A DNA stretch of 64,000 bases. It comes from Peromyscus leucopus (Eukaryota; Chordata; Mammalia; Rodentia; Cricetidae). The DNA is taken from assembly GCF_004664715.2 (NCBI RefSeq), contig NC_051068.1, forward strand, positions 55,004,953-55,068,952, in the 5' to 3' direction. A model generated the notes under the pieces. The model worked only from the letters and a program-made list of their open reading frames with translations, had not been told where the DNA came from and ran no database searches. This document shows positions 38,515 to 49,626 of this stretch, in pieces (positions within the stretch are counted from its first letter, which is position 1; every line of letters starts with the position of its first letter). The position numbers and the translations under genes are program-made.

Positions 38515-39027
38515 AAAAAATGTTTCATTCATTTTATATACCAACTACAGATCTCCCTCTCTTCCTTCCTCCCACTTGCCAGCCTTCCCCACCCCCAACC
38601 CACACCCACTTCCTCCTCAGACAAGGCAAGGCCTCCTATGGAGTATCAGTAGAGCCTGGTACATTCAGTTGAGGCAGATCCAGGCCCCTCCTGCTGCATC
38701 AAGGCTGTGCAAAGTGTCCCACCATAGGTACTGGGCTCCAAATAGCCAGCTCATTCACCAGCAATGGATCTGGATCTTACTGCCAGGGGGCCCCTTAAGC
38801 AGATCAAGCTACACAACTGTCTAGTTTATGCAGAGGGCCTAGTCCAATCCCATGGAGACTCTACAGCTGTTGTTATAAAGTTCATGAGTTCCCACTAGTT
38901 TGGTTTCATTGTCTGTGTAGTTTTCTCCATCATAATCCACAGCCAGTCACCAGGCCAAGCTCCAGGAGTCCAGTAGAAGAGGGAGAAGAGGGATTCTATG
39001 AGCAAGGGACATCAAGATCATGCTGAG
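38515..39027 (-). mobile_element. L1 3' end with 5' inversion, inserted in the large L1
   Basis: The first part (38515-38937) is a minus-strand L1 3' end: T-rich start, CTACAGATCTCCCTCTCTTC, GTACATTCAGTTGAGGCAG, CAGAGGGCCTAGTCCAATCC. The next part (38938-39027) reads GAGTCCAGTAGAAGAGGGAG and GGATTCTATGAGCAAGGGAC. That is the next stretch of the same L1 region but in plus orientation. Such a head-to-head arrangement is the signature of twin priming. Confidence 0.75.
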
Positions 39028-40322
39028 TAATTTGAAGAGTATTGATGTTAACTCTTTATTGAGAGTCTGGTAGAATTCTGTGCTAAATTCTTTGGTCTTG
39101 GGCTTTTGTTTTATTTTGTTCTCTTGGGAGATTTTAGTTACTGCTTTTATTTCACTAGGGGCTATACATCAATTCAACTTTTTATTGATCTTGACTTAAC
39201 TTTAGTAAGTGGTATCTATTGAGAAAATTATCCATTTTCTTTTAGATATTCCAATTTGTGGAGTACAATTTTTTAAAAATATGTCCTTATGATTCTCAGA
39301 TTTTATTTTATTTCTGTTGTTATGCCCCCCTTTTCATTTGTGATTGTGTTAATCTGGATATTCTTTCTGTGTCTTTTAGTTAGTTTGGCTAAGGGTTTCT
39401 CTATCTTGTGTATTTTCTCAAAAAATCAACTCTTTGTGTCATTGATTTATTTTTTATTTCAGTCCCAAGTTTGATTAAATATATGGATGCATGTGTGAAT
39501 GCTTTTCTTTTTCTTTCATTCTTTCTTCCTTCCTTCTTTTTTTTCTTTTATTTTTAATGTAGGTCCTTAGTGCTATAGACTTTCCTATTAGCACTGCTTT
39601 CATTGTGCCCCATAAGTTTGGGCATGTTGTATATTCATGTTATTTGAATTCTAAAACATCTTTAATTTCTTTATTTTTGTCTTGTCCCATTTTTCATTCA
39701 GTAGACAGTTGCTTAGTTTCCATGAGTTGTAATCATTCTGTTGTTTTTTGTTGTTGATATCCACCTTCAATCCATGATGGCCTGTTTAGTTTTTGTATGG
39801 AAATTTTATCCATTGGTGAGTTTGGAGTATTGAAGTCTCCCATTATCAGTTTGTGAGGGTCAGTATACAACTTCATCTGCAGTAGCTTTGCTTTCACAAA
39901 CTTGGGTGCCCTTGTGGTTGGGGCATACATACTAGGAACTGAAATATCACCTTGGTAGATTTTTCCTTTGATGAGTATATAATGTTCTTCCCTATCTCTT
40001 TTGTTTCTTTTTGTTTTGGTATATTTTATTAGATACAAAAATGGATGTATCAATTGCTTCTTAGATTCACTTGATTGGTATATCTTTTTTCAACCCTTTA
40101 ACCTGACATTATATCTATCCTTGATGTTGAAGTATGTTTCTTGGATTCAGCAGAAGGATGGATCCTATTTTCACATTCATTCTGTTAGTCTGTGTCTTTT
40201 TATTGGGGAATTGAGACCATTGATACTGAGAGATATCAGTGACCAATGATCATAAATTGTTATTGCTTTTTTTGTGCTAATGGTGATGGTGGTTGTGTGT
40301 GTGTGTGTGTTTCCCTTCTTTT

Positions 40323-40475
40323 AAAATATATTTTTAATTTTATAATTAATTTAAATTTACATATCAGCCACAGATTCCTCTGTCCTCCATCCCCCAGCTT
40401 TCCCCCCAATCCACTTCCCCCCCCCCCCGTTCACACACTGAGGGAAACAATTAATAAATGGGACCTCTTGAAACT
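40323..40475 (-). mobile_element. Short twin-primed L1 insertion
   Basis: A target duplication flanks it: GTTTCCCTTCTTTT at 40309-40322 and GTTTCCCTTATTTT at 40476-40489 (13 of 14 match). The left part (40323-40428) is a minus-strand L1 3' end ending in C12. The right part (about 40429-40475) reads AATAAATGGGACCTCTTGAA, an ORF2 C-terminal segment in plus orientation. Minus 3' end plus inverted upstream segment inside one duplication indicates twin priming. Confidence 0.8.
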
Positions 40476-40953
40476 GTTTCCCTTATTTTGGTTTTGCTGG
40501 TGAAATATTATTTATTTCCAGTGTTTTCATGTATATAGTTAGCCTCCTTTGTTTGTTGTTCTCTTTGCAACACCTTTTATAAGGCTAGATTTGTAGACAG
40601 ATACTGTTTAAAATTGATTTTATCTTGGAATATCTTGTTTTCTCTATGGTGATTTTAAGTTTTGCTAGATATAGTAGTCTGGGCTGGTGTCTGTATTCTC
40701 AGAATATTCAGCACATCTGCCCAAGTCCATCTGGCTTAATGGAGATTTTACAGACTCCATTGAAAAGTCAGATATAATTCTAATAGGTCAGCCTGTATAT
40801 GCTTCTTGATCTTTGTTTTTTCCTTGGAGTTTTTAATATTCTGTGTTCTATATGTTTAGTGGTTTTGATTATTATGTGGTAAAAATACTTCTTTTTCTGG
40901 TTCAAACTATTTGTTAGTCTATAAGCTTCTTGGAGTACAATATTATTTTAAGG

Positions 40954-41432
40954 TGTGTTACTTTTGTTTATGTTGCATTTGTTTAACTCTGTGAAGCTGT
41001 GTTACTGTACCTATATAAAACATCTGATGGTCTAATAAAGAACAGGCCAATAGTAACACAGGAGAAAGGATAGGCAGGGCTGGCAGGCAGAGAGAATATA
41101 TAGAGGGAGAAAGAAAAAGATGGAAGAGTAAAGAGAGCTATCTAGCATCCAGAGAAGGAGGAGGACTCCAGGGGCCAGCCATCCAGCCACCCAGCCACTC
41201 AGCCACCCAGCTACACAGCAAGCAGCAGAAAAAGAGTAAGATTTATAGAAGTAAGTGAATAGGAAAAGCCCAGAGGAAAAAGGAAAATAGGGTAAGTTAA
41301 GAAAAGATGGCTAAAATCTAAGCCAAGCTAAGGCCGGGCATTCATAATTAAGAATAAGCCTCCGTGTGTGATTTATTTGGAAGCTGTGTGGAGGGCCCGC
41401 CAAAAGCCAAAAAGAGTAATAAACAAACAACA
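40954..41432 (+). mobile_element. LTR-like element, family D, inside L1 ORF1
   Basis: It starts TGTGTTACTTTTGTTTATG and ends AATAAACAAACAACA. Landmarks are CTGATGGTCTAATAAAGAAC, GGAGAAAGGATAGGCAGGGC, a run of CCAGCCAC words (about 41176-41215), CCGGGCATTCATAATTAAGA and GTGTGATTTATTTGGAAGC. I recognise it as a common rodent ERV LTR but not its formal name. L1 ORF1-region sequence flanks both sides. No clean duplication was found. Confidence 0.75.
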
Positions 41433-41903
41433 ACTTCATCTTCTTTAGGTGATGACAATTTTTTTTCTATGAATTTGTTGAGAATATTTTTCTGAGCCTT
41501 TGAGTGGGATTCTTCCTCCTCTGTTCTTATTATTCTTGATTTGTTCTTGTCATAGTATTCAAGATCTCCTGGATATTTTCTGTCAGGAATTTTTTTAGAT
41601 TTAACATTTTCTTTGACCTATGTATCCATTTCTTTTATAGTATCTACAATGCCTGAGAATCTCATTCCCCTTGCTTATATTCTGTTGGTGATGCTTACAT
41701 CTGTAGTTCCTGTTTGAAGTCCTAAATTTCTCGTTTCCAGATTTCCCTCAGTTTGTCTTTTCTTTATTGCTTCTATTTCCATTTCCAAGTCTTGAACAGT
41801 TTTATTTGTTTCCTTCAACTTTTGTTTTCTTGGCTTTCTTTATTCATGTCCTCCAACTGTTTGTTTGTGGTTCCCTGGTTTTCTTTGTAGGATTTATTCA
41901 TCT

Positions 41904-43026
41904 CCCCCCCCCCCCCCCCCCCGCTACATTGTTTGTATATGTACATTCCTGAATTTTTCAATTTATTTATTTATTATGTGGAAAATACAATTGTGGAGGG
42001 TTTTGTTTGTTTTTAACTTTCTTTTTATTTATTCTTTGTTTCTTTCATATCACACCTCCTGATAACACTCATCTCCCCACCCCACCCCCCGACCCCCCGA
42101 GAATAAATAAATATAAAATTTAAGAGAAAAAACTAGGAAAAGGGAGAAAGGGAAAATCTCCTCATGGAAGCTGCAGTGTGACACAGCGAGTCATGCAATA
42201 AACCCCTTTATCCACACATTTTTGCATGCAGGCATTCATCCTAAGGGATAATTGTTCTGGCTCAGGGCCCCCGGTCTCTGCTACATCATTGACACTAGCC
42301 TCTCATTGGGATTTTTCCTGGACATCTTGTTGCTGCCCTGTGTTGTGGAGATCCTGCAGCCCTGCGTTCACATGACCGACCCCATCCCCATGCCCCACTC
42401 CTGTGCTCCACGATCACAGATTGGGTGGATGTTGGGGTGGGATGTTGGTGCTGACTCAAAAGAATGGGCTATAATAACCCTGGTTCTGGGCCTGGGTAGT
42501 TGCAGTGTTGGTCAGCCTGCCTGCTCTCTAGTCTTCACCACCAGGAGGAGCTCTCCAGCATGGCCCTGGCTAGTTTGTCCCAAGCAGCAATGAGTAAGGG
42601 GTAGGGTGAGTTCTCCCACTTTCACATCTTCAGGGTGCTGCAGCTGATGAGGGACAAGGGCAGCCCTCCTGCTCTTATGACCTCAGGGCCAGTTCTACCT
42701 GCCTCAGGGGGTTGATGAGGGGGCACATTTCTCCCCTGACCATGCTGCTAAATGACAGATGAGTAATGGGGACAGTTCTCCCATGCTCACAAATGGGTCT
42801 GGCTTGCCCACACCTCCACTAACAGGATCAGCTTTGTTGTGCTGCCCAGGTGAAGTGTGGAGTCCACTTTCCTGAGTGTTACAGCTGGTAAGGGTCAGCT
42901 TGCTAGTATGTCACAGACATTAAAGGACAAGAGGTAAGAAGGTGCAACTCTTGCCCCACACACACCACAAAACAGACGTGTAGTAGAGACAGATTTCCTG
43001 TTCCTTTTCTGGATTTTTTTTTAACG
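41904..43026 (-). mobile_element. 1.1-kb repeat of unnamed family inserted in L1 ORF1
   Basis: The flanks carry near-identical ATTTATTCATCTCC (41890-41903) and ATTTATTCATTTCC (43027-43040), which read as a target duplication. On the minus strand the body is moderately GC-rich and ends in an A-rich region (AATAAATAAAAAGAAAG near 42035-42020), so minus orientation is likely. It begins with C19 (41904-41922) on the plus strand. A 113-codon plus-strand frame (42252-42593) is inside it but has no recognisable domain. It may be an L1-related 3' segment or another retroelement. Confidence 0.55.
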
Positions 43027-43690
43027 AATTTATTCATTTCCTCTTTAGTGGCCTCCATCATCTTCATATAATTGGTTTTAAGGTCTTTTTCTTGTGCCTG
43101 AACAATGTTGTAATATTCAGGGTCTGCTGTGGTAGGATAGCTGGGATCTGGTGGAAACATGTTGTCCTGTGTGTTGTTGATTGTGTTCTTAAGTTGGCAT
43201 CTAGGTCTCTGGTGATTATAGATCAAGTTGTTCTTTTCTGAGTTTGTCTTTGTTGGATGTGTATTGCTTCCTTTGTTTCTTTTTCCCCTCTGGATTTTCA
43301 GAGGTTTATTGACTGTGTATTCTCTGTTTTACTAGTCTACTTGCCTGGTGTGTTCGTGGGGAGGACTTGCTGATGTTGGGGGCTGGGGAAAAGATGCCCA
43401 TGGTCTGTGGGATCCACAAGAGGTGAGGGCAATGGAGAAGAGAGGTTACAGCTTGTGTTCTGTTGCAGCACTAGAGACTACCTTGACTATTGATCTGGGC
43501 AACAGAAAGAAAGCCTGAGGGCAGCCTACCTCTTCTGGCAGACATGGCCTGTGGTTGAGCAGAGGGTATTTGCCCAAATTGAGTGATAGGACACTGTGAT
43601 GATGGCAAGAAAGGAGGGCAGGAGACAACGGTCTGTTGGATACACAGGGGGTGTAGACAGTGTTACTCTCTTTGGGGGCCATTTTCTTTC

Positions 43691-44754
43691 AAGTCACACC
43701 AGAGGTGTATGAGAACTTAACATTAGTGGAAATGGAGAAAGTACAAAATTTTGTGGGAAAAGTGAGTAAGTGTATATTCACCATAGACAAGACATCAAAA
43801 TGAAACAACAATATAATCCCACCAAAGTCCATCTTGAGGTGTCAGTGCTTACATTAGCATGGATAACTCAAGTCTGACACATTACCAGAAAGCCTAGTTT
43901 GCTAGATGATGACTTTTGATAGCAACATCCCTGAGGTTCCTCTATAAGTTGAAGTCAACAACCCTGGAAGTGTTCCCCTTAGCAACTTTTAATTACTCTT
44001 ATAACATCCAGAAAGGACATTTTGAGTGCTGTAATTTTTTCTTTCACAAGATTCTGAGTCTTATAAGCCTTCCTCTCTTCTCTAGGAGAGGGTGTTCCAA
44101 TTTGAAGGCAATCATTACATAACACTCACCTTTCGCCCACTTCATCCATGTCCAGACCTTCCCCCTCCTCATTCTAGTTAGATGACTGCCTTCCTTACTT
44201 TATTGAGAAAACCAAAGTCACAAACTCTAGAGTACATATTTTCCAACCAAGAACTCATACAAGCTAAGTTTGGGAAGTAACTGTCAGATAGTTCCTTAAC
44301 TGATTAATAAGACTTGCAATTAAGGCTGATCAATCTGATGTTAGAATGTTCATGGAAGTAATCCTACCATAACAACTTGTATGGCAATTTTTTTTCTCCA
44401 TAGTATGTCTTCTTCACATGGAATGTTCCCTATGATGGGTTATAAGAAATGCAGGCAAGGACTGGATCTCTGGGTATGGAATGTCAATAAGTAGATTCCC
44501 AAGTAGACCTATTCTCCCCATGGCATGAAAATCAATACTTCCTTGTTGAATAAGGTCTACCACAAAAATACAGAGATGGTTTCCAAATGGCTTATGGAAT
44601 GAAGAATACTATTACATTCCTGTAATGAGCATACAGAGAATGGGATCATAAGCAGGCTGTGATGACACTTTTGTGGCTTTGGTTCTGAGTGAAACAAAAA
44701 TGTAGCCTTCTACCCAAAAGAACTAACCCACTTAAGGGAAGAAATATAACAAAT
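43691..44754. other. Unrecognised DNA
   Basis: No gene or nameable repeat beyond the L1 5' end. Confidence 0.5.
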
Positions 44755-45141
44755 ATATTAGTTTTCTTTCTATTGCTTTGGTAAATATCATGACCAAAAG
44801 CTGCTCTGGGGAAGAAAGAGTTTATTTCATCTTACAAGCTATGGCATATCATGGAGGGAAGCCAAGGCAGGAACTTGAAAGAGAAACCACAGAGAATACT
44901 GCTTATTGGCTTGTTTCTTCTGGCTTGTCGAGCTATGTTTTTCATGTAGCCCAGACTACTTGCCTATATATGGCACCACTCACACTGGGCTGGGACCTCC
45001 TGTATCAATTCTCAATTAAGAAATATCCTCAGAGAAAAGCAAATAGGCAAATCTGCTGGTGGTAATTCCTTAAAGGAAGTTTTGCTCTTGCCAGGTAAAT
45101 CTACTTTGTGTCAAGCTGACAAAAGTCAACAAAAACAACAA
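44755..45141 (-). mobile_element. ORR1-like MaLR LTR, minus
   Basis: The plus strand reads TTAGTTTTCTTTCTATTGC, CATGACCAAAAGCTGCTCTG, AAGCCAAGGCAGGAACTTGA, CACACTGGGCTGGGACCTCC and TGTGTCAAGCTGACAAAAGT, the reverse complement of ORR1 order. The middle has lost the usual GGAGCTGATGCAGAGGCC block. Confidence 0.75.
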
Positions 45142-48100
45142 GAATAAGACATGGGTATATTTTTCATTAGCCATTGTTTTGACAATGAAAGTACAAAAAA
45201 GGCATGCTAAAAAAGTTGTTTTTTTAATAGTGGGCAAGATTTAAGGGGAATAGTACAAGTTAAATGTGGGTTAAAGAACTTTTACTGGTACCCCAAAATA
45301 TTGAAGATGAAGAGAATGATGGAGAAGAGATAGAAGATAATATCAAAGACTGAACTTTAATACATAGGAAGTTAGAAATGTTCAGTGTACAGATGGAGGC
45401 TTAATCATTGTCTAGAAAGGGTATTTTGGCAACCAGGGAATATACTGCATCTAAAATTCTTAAATTTGGAAAGACTGTTTTTGTTTTGTTTTGTTAAGAA
45501 ATGAAAGAGTCCCTTATAACTTGGCTCATGAGACTGTAAAACATGGAGCCAATGGGATAGTCTGAGTGCCATGGATTTATACACATTGAAAATATAACTA
45601 ATCATCCACATGAGTCAAATACTGCCTCCCCTGATGCTGTATGAGGGAAATTCATCCCTGTTGGACTGGCTTATATACATGTCACTGAGGACATTTAGTT
45701 ATTGCCAGCTGAAGTCCTTATGGATATCAGCAATTAGAAGACAAAGGGGAAGGACAGGCATTACTGTGGGGACTGATAACAGGAGAGGTGCTTGATGCCT
45801 CATTGAGATAAGATGTATCCACGGGAGAATCAGGAAAGAAATTAATTGAGTAGAGACCCAGGACTGGTATGGTGCTTTAGTGGTTTGTGGTATTTATGAG
45901 AGAGGAGAGATTCAGGAAAATCTGAATGATTTATGCTGTCATGTAAATCTGGTTTATAAAGATTTAAAGTAATCAGAGAGGAAATGGGAAGGACAAAGCA
46001 GATAAAAGAGTCTGTTTGGGTTATTGGAAGACAAATAAGGCAGGATTTGTGCCAACATAGAGTTCCTAAAGAAAGATTTGACAGAAAGCCAAATTCTGAG
46101 CTTGGCACTTCTGGAAGTCTAGAAGTCTAGAAGAAGAACTGAGCACCATTTTATAGAATATAAAAATGATAAAACAGCATATGTGAAAATGATTAAGCTT
46201 GTCCTATGAGTGGGCACTTATGCCACAAAATCTACAGTGAACCTTCCCCCACCCCCACCCCTACAATAAAATACCAGTGGAGTGGAGATCACTCATCTAG
46301 TCCAGGGTCCATTCAGTAGCTGCGTGTGGCTTACAGAAAGCAAAGTCATGGTGCTGAGCCACACAATCTGTCAGACCCTAGAGTGTCAGCTCAGCCGTAA
46401 ACACAACAGGTCCTGGTCTCCCTTGTGACTGAGCCTGACTGGGAATGCAAGCTGGCCCTGCCAAGACTGTCAGAAGAGGGAATGCTCTGAAGTCTCCGAT
46501 CAACAGCAAGACCACTCGACAAAGCAGGTAGGATGGCTCACAGAAAATGTGGTTTATGGAGGGCTATATGAGGCAGTGTTCTCCATATGTGCTTCAGCAC
46601 TCAGCATCGTGATGAATTGTTTTGATGAAACAAATGATGCAAGTGATGAGGTATTTTCATGCTGCCTTGGATCTCGCTAAAATTTTTGTCTAAGTATCCC
46701 ACAGCTGTCTAAAGCAAACTGCACTTGTTTGGAACAGATAATGATGGATCTTTAGAGATCTTACCTACCCTTTATAATATAAAAGTTTCATTATGTAGTG
46801 CCAACCTTCAAGTTTCTTACATATTTGTAAAACCATCTGGAGGGATAATTAAAACAGTAAAGAATTTGAAGGAAAGCACCCTACACAGATGGGAAAAGAA
46901 ACTATGAAATGTCCTATAAATTGTTGAACAGGCAGACACTGAGAAACGTAAATGTTATTGCCACTGATGTTGGTTGCATGTCCAAGATAAAGCCAAACCA
47001 CTCTGGTTACAGGACATGGAATAATCAGGTGGGAGTTCATCTGGAAACTCCATCTCTATTAGCTGACTTTTAAAGAGCTAAAAGATGTTAGTCTATTCAA
47101 GGTGAAATGTCACATACATTCTTTTTGGTAATGGACCTTATATAATATGTTATCAACAGGACAGATAAGGAGTGCTTACTTTTGTAATTATGACACAACT
47201 GTTACAGATACAATCTACTGGCTTCTGAATGGATTTAAGGCCTACACTACAGAAGGGATCTCATATCTAGTACTGTAAGCCAGGGTAAAAACCTATTGTT
47301 AAGCAATTCTTAGGCCTCAGTAGAGAAATGACTGCTAATTATTCTCATAAAGAGATATGCTATGTCTGTCAATTGGTCCTTTAAATAGTGTGTTTATGGT
47401 CATAAACTAATGATAATTTAGTCATGAAATTTTTTTCAGATAAATAACCACAACTTATTGCATAGATGGAAAACCAATCAAATTCCTAGGAATAAATGGC
47501 TGTTGCTGAAGCATGATATCCCAATGCTTATTCACAAATGGAAGAAAATGGTCCAATATCTATATAACTTCCCACCCATCCAAAGAGATCAAGAAATATC
47601 AGGGAAGAGGTATCAGACACAATTTATAGGGAGTAAGGATGTTGACCATCATATGTGGTAGGAAGGCTTGTAAGACTGGAGAAGCTCAGGAAGGCACAGA
47701 CCTATAAATTTATTCCTTGTATGTTAAAATAGCAGACTCCTATTAGGGAGATGAGACTGTCCAGTGAAGCTTCGGGTAAATTATACAGGAACATCCAAGG
47801 ATGCAGATTTCATAAGTTAGCTGCCATTTTGAATTAAGATTTTTGTGGTATGCCTATATTGGAATTGTTCACACTCCTGTGAGCAAACGTCATCCATTCT
47901 CCTGTAAGTATCTCTAATAGACACATTGGATGGCTAACTACACTTAAATGTTAGTGTTTCTTTAATATGTGATGGTGATCCATCTAAAGTAAATAGCCAT
48001 ATTCATGTATCTCCAAGAAAATTCACACTACAACCTGGGATAGGCTCTGATAATGGGAGAGTGTTTGGCCTCTGTGATAGTTTAGAATCCTGAAGCATTC

Positions 48101-48571
48101 CCCACAAGGCCACCTGAAATCAGTGGCTGGAGATTTAAAGCAAGAATATTCTCAATGTTCACAGGGAGGTTTTAAGGCACTTTTCAGCTAATTGTGCACT
48201 AAGTGATTTTCATCATTAATGTTATTATCAAAAATCAAGTGAGAGGAATCGAAGGACTCTGCTCAAGGATGTACTGTTAATGAGATTAACTGTGGATTCC
48301 AATTTGTGTAGGTGTTGTAGCCATCTGAGCGTGGCAGTCCCAGCACAGCATTCTAAGATTAACCCAGTTCATTCCCTCAGAATTATCAAATAGGAAACCA
48401 ATAATTTCACCTCATAATTTTCACTAGTCTCAAACCATGTTTCATAAATTTTGAAATTAATTTTATAATTGATAATGCAACAATTTTGAGAATTTTAAGA
48501 CTATATATATATATATATATATTTTTCTTTGCTCTAGAACTACAAATGGATAATGTTTGTTTGTTTGTTTG
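45142..48571. other. Unrecognised DNA
   Basis: About 3.4 kb without a nameable gene or repeat. It includes a C-rich (CCCCCA)n patch at about 46245-46262 and an (AT)10 run at 48502-48521. Confidence 0.5.
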
Positions 48572-48690
48572 TGACAGGATCTTATTAAATTTAAGCTGAT
48601 TTTGAATTAAGAGTAGACAGCTAAAGATGACCTCTTGATCCTCCTGCCTCTACCTCCCGAGTGCAGAGATTACCTCCACATCTGGCTTAT
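48572..48690 (-). repeat. B1/B4-like SINE remnant
   Basis: The plus strand reads CTCTTGATCCTCCTGCCTCT and CCTCCCGAGTGCAGAGATTA, the reverse complement of the B1 middle. The left side is degraded. Confidence 0.5.
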
Positions 48691-48774
48691 ATATAAACAT
48701 TAATATATTCCTCCAAATTCTAATGCCACCACAACCCCTAAACCAGAAAATATTAAAATGTTCAAGATCGTTAT

Positions 48775-49306
48775 CTTTTTATTTTATTTTATTTTTTTCA
48801 TTTTTCTTTATTAAGAAATTTTCTATTCACTCTAAATGCTATCCACAAACCCCCCCTCCCACCTCCCACTCCCACCTCTCTTTCTCAAACATCCCCACAT
48901 CCCCATATCCCCCAAATCGAGGTTTCCCATGGGGAGTCAGCAGAGCCCAGCACACTGAGCCTGGGCAGGTCCAAGCCCCTTCCCACTGCACCAAGGCTGT
49001 GCAAGGTGTCACACCACAAGCACCGGATTCCAGAAGCCTACCCATAGACCAGGGACAGATTCTGATCTCCCTGACTGGGTGCCCCTAAAACAGTTCAAGC
49101 CAAACAACCGTCTTCCGCATCCAGAGGGCCTAGTCCAGTCCCATGGGGGCTCCACAGCCACCAGTCCACAGTTCATGGGCTTCCACTAGTGTGACTAGTC
49201 ATCTCTGCATGTCCTGTCATCATGATCTCGACATCCTTCACCTGCAGTATCTCTCCTCTCTCTCATCAATTGGATTCCCTGAGCTCAGCATGGTGCCTGG
49301 CCATGG
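48775..49306 (-). mobile_element. L1 3' end, outer member of a nested pair
   Basis: A T-rich tail (48775-48815) is followed by L1 3'UTR landmarks: GGGGAGTCAGCAGAGCCCAG, CAAGGCTGTGCAAGGTGTC, CAGAGGGCCTAGTCCAGTCC, ATGATCTCGACATCC. It stops at 49306, exactly where a second L1 tail begins. The duplication CAAGATCGTT/CAAGATAGTT (48763-48772, 49617-49626) encloses both, so this copy probably inserted into the A-tail of the other. Confidence 0.8.
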
Positions 49307-49616
49307 GAAATTTTTTTATTCATTTTACATACCAACCACAGATCCCCCTCTCTTCCCTCCTCCCACTCTCTGCCCCGGCAGCTTTCCTCCACCAACCCAC
49401 CCTTCCTTCCCTCCTCCAAAAAGGTGAGGCCTCCATGGAGAGTCAGCAGAGCCTGGTACATTCAGGTGTGGCAGGTCCAAGCTCCTCCCTCTGCATCAAG
49501 GCTGTGCAAGGTGTCCCACCATAGCTAGTGGGCTCCAAAAAGCCAGTTCATGCACCAGGGATGGATCCTGATTCTACTGCCAGGGGCCTCTTAAGCAGAC
49601 CAAGCTACACAACTGG
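49307..49616 (-). mobile_element. L1 3' end, inner (earlier) member of a nested pair
   Basis: It starts with TTTTTTTATTCATTTTACAT, contains CCACAGATCCCCCTCTCTTC, GGAGAGTCAGCAGAGCCTGG and CAAGGCTGTGCAAGGTGTCC, and is truncated at CAAGCTACACAACTG. Its right border carries the 10-bp duplication whose partner lies left of the neighbouring L1 copy. Confidence 0.8.
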
Positions 49617-49626
49617 CAAGATAGTT

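Noticed and set aside
39733..40053. 106-codon minus-strand open frame with endonuclease residues
   Set aside because: Not an independent gene: it is a surviving piece of L1 ORF2 and is reported within the L1.
42252..42593. 113-codon plus-strand open frame in GC-richer DNA
   Set aside because: It lies inside a dispersed repeat, has no recognisable domain, and its composition explains the lack of stops.
42903..43226. 107-codon minus-strand open frame with a coiled-coil-like Lys/Glu stretch
   Set aside because: Its N-terminal half is L1 ORF1 sequence running into an inserted repeat; it is not a host gene.
48763..49626. Repeated CT-rich blocks considered as a spaced repeat array
   Set aside because: The two blocks are L1 3'UTR copies; there is no regular repeat-spacer pattern, and CRISPR arrays are not expected in a mammal.
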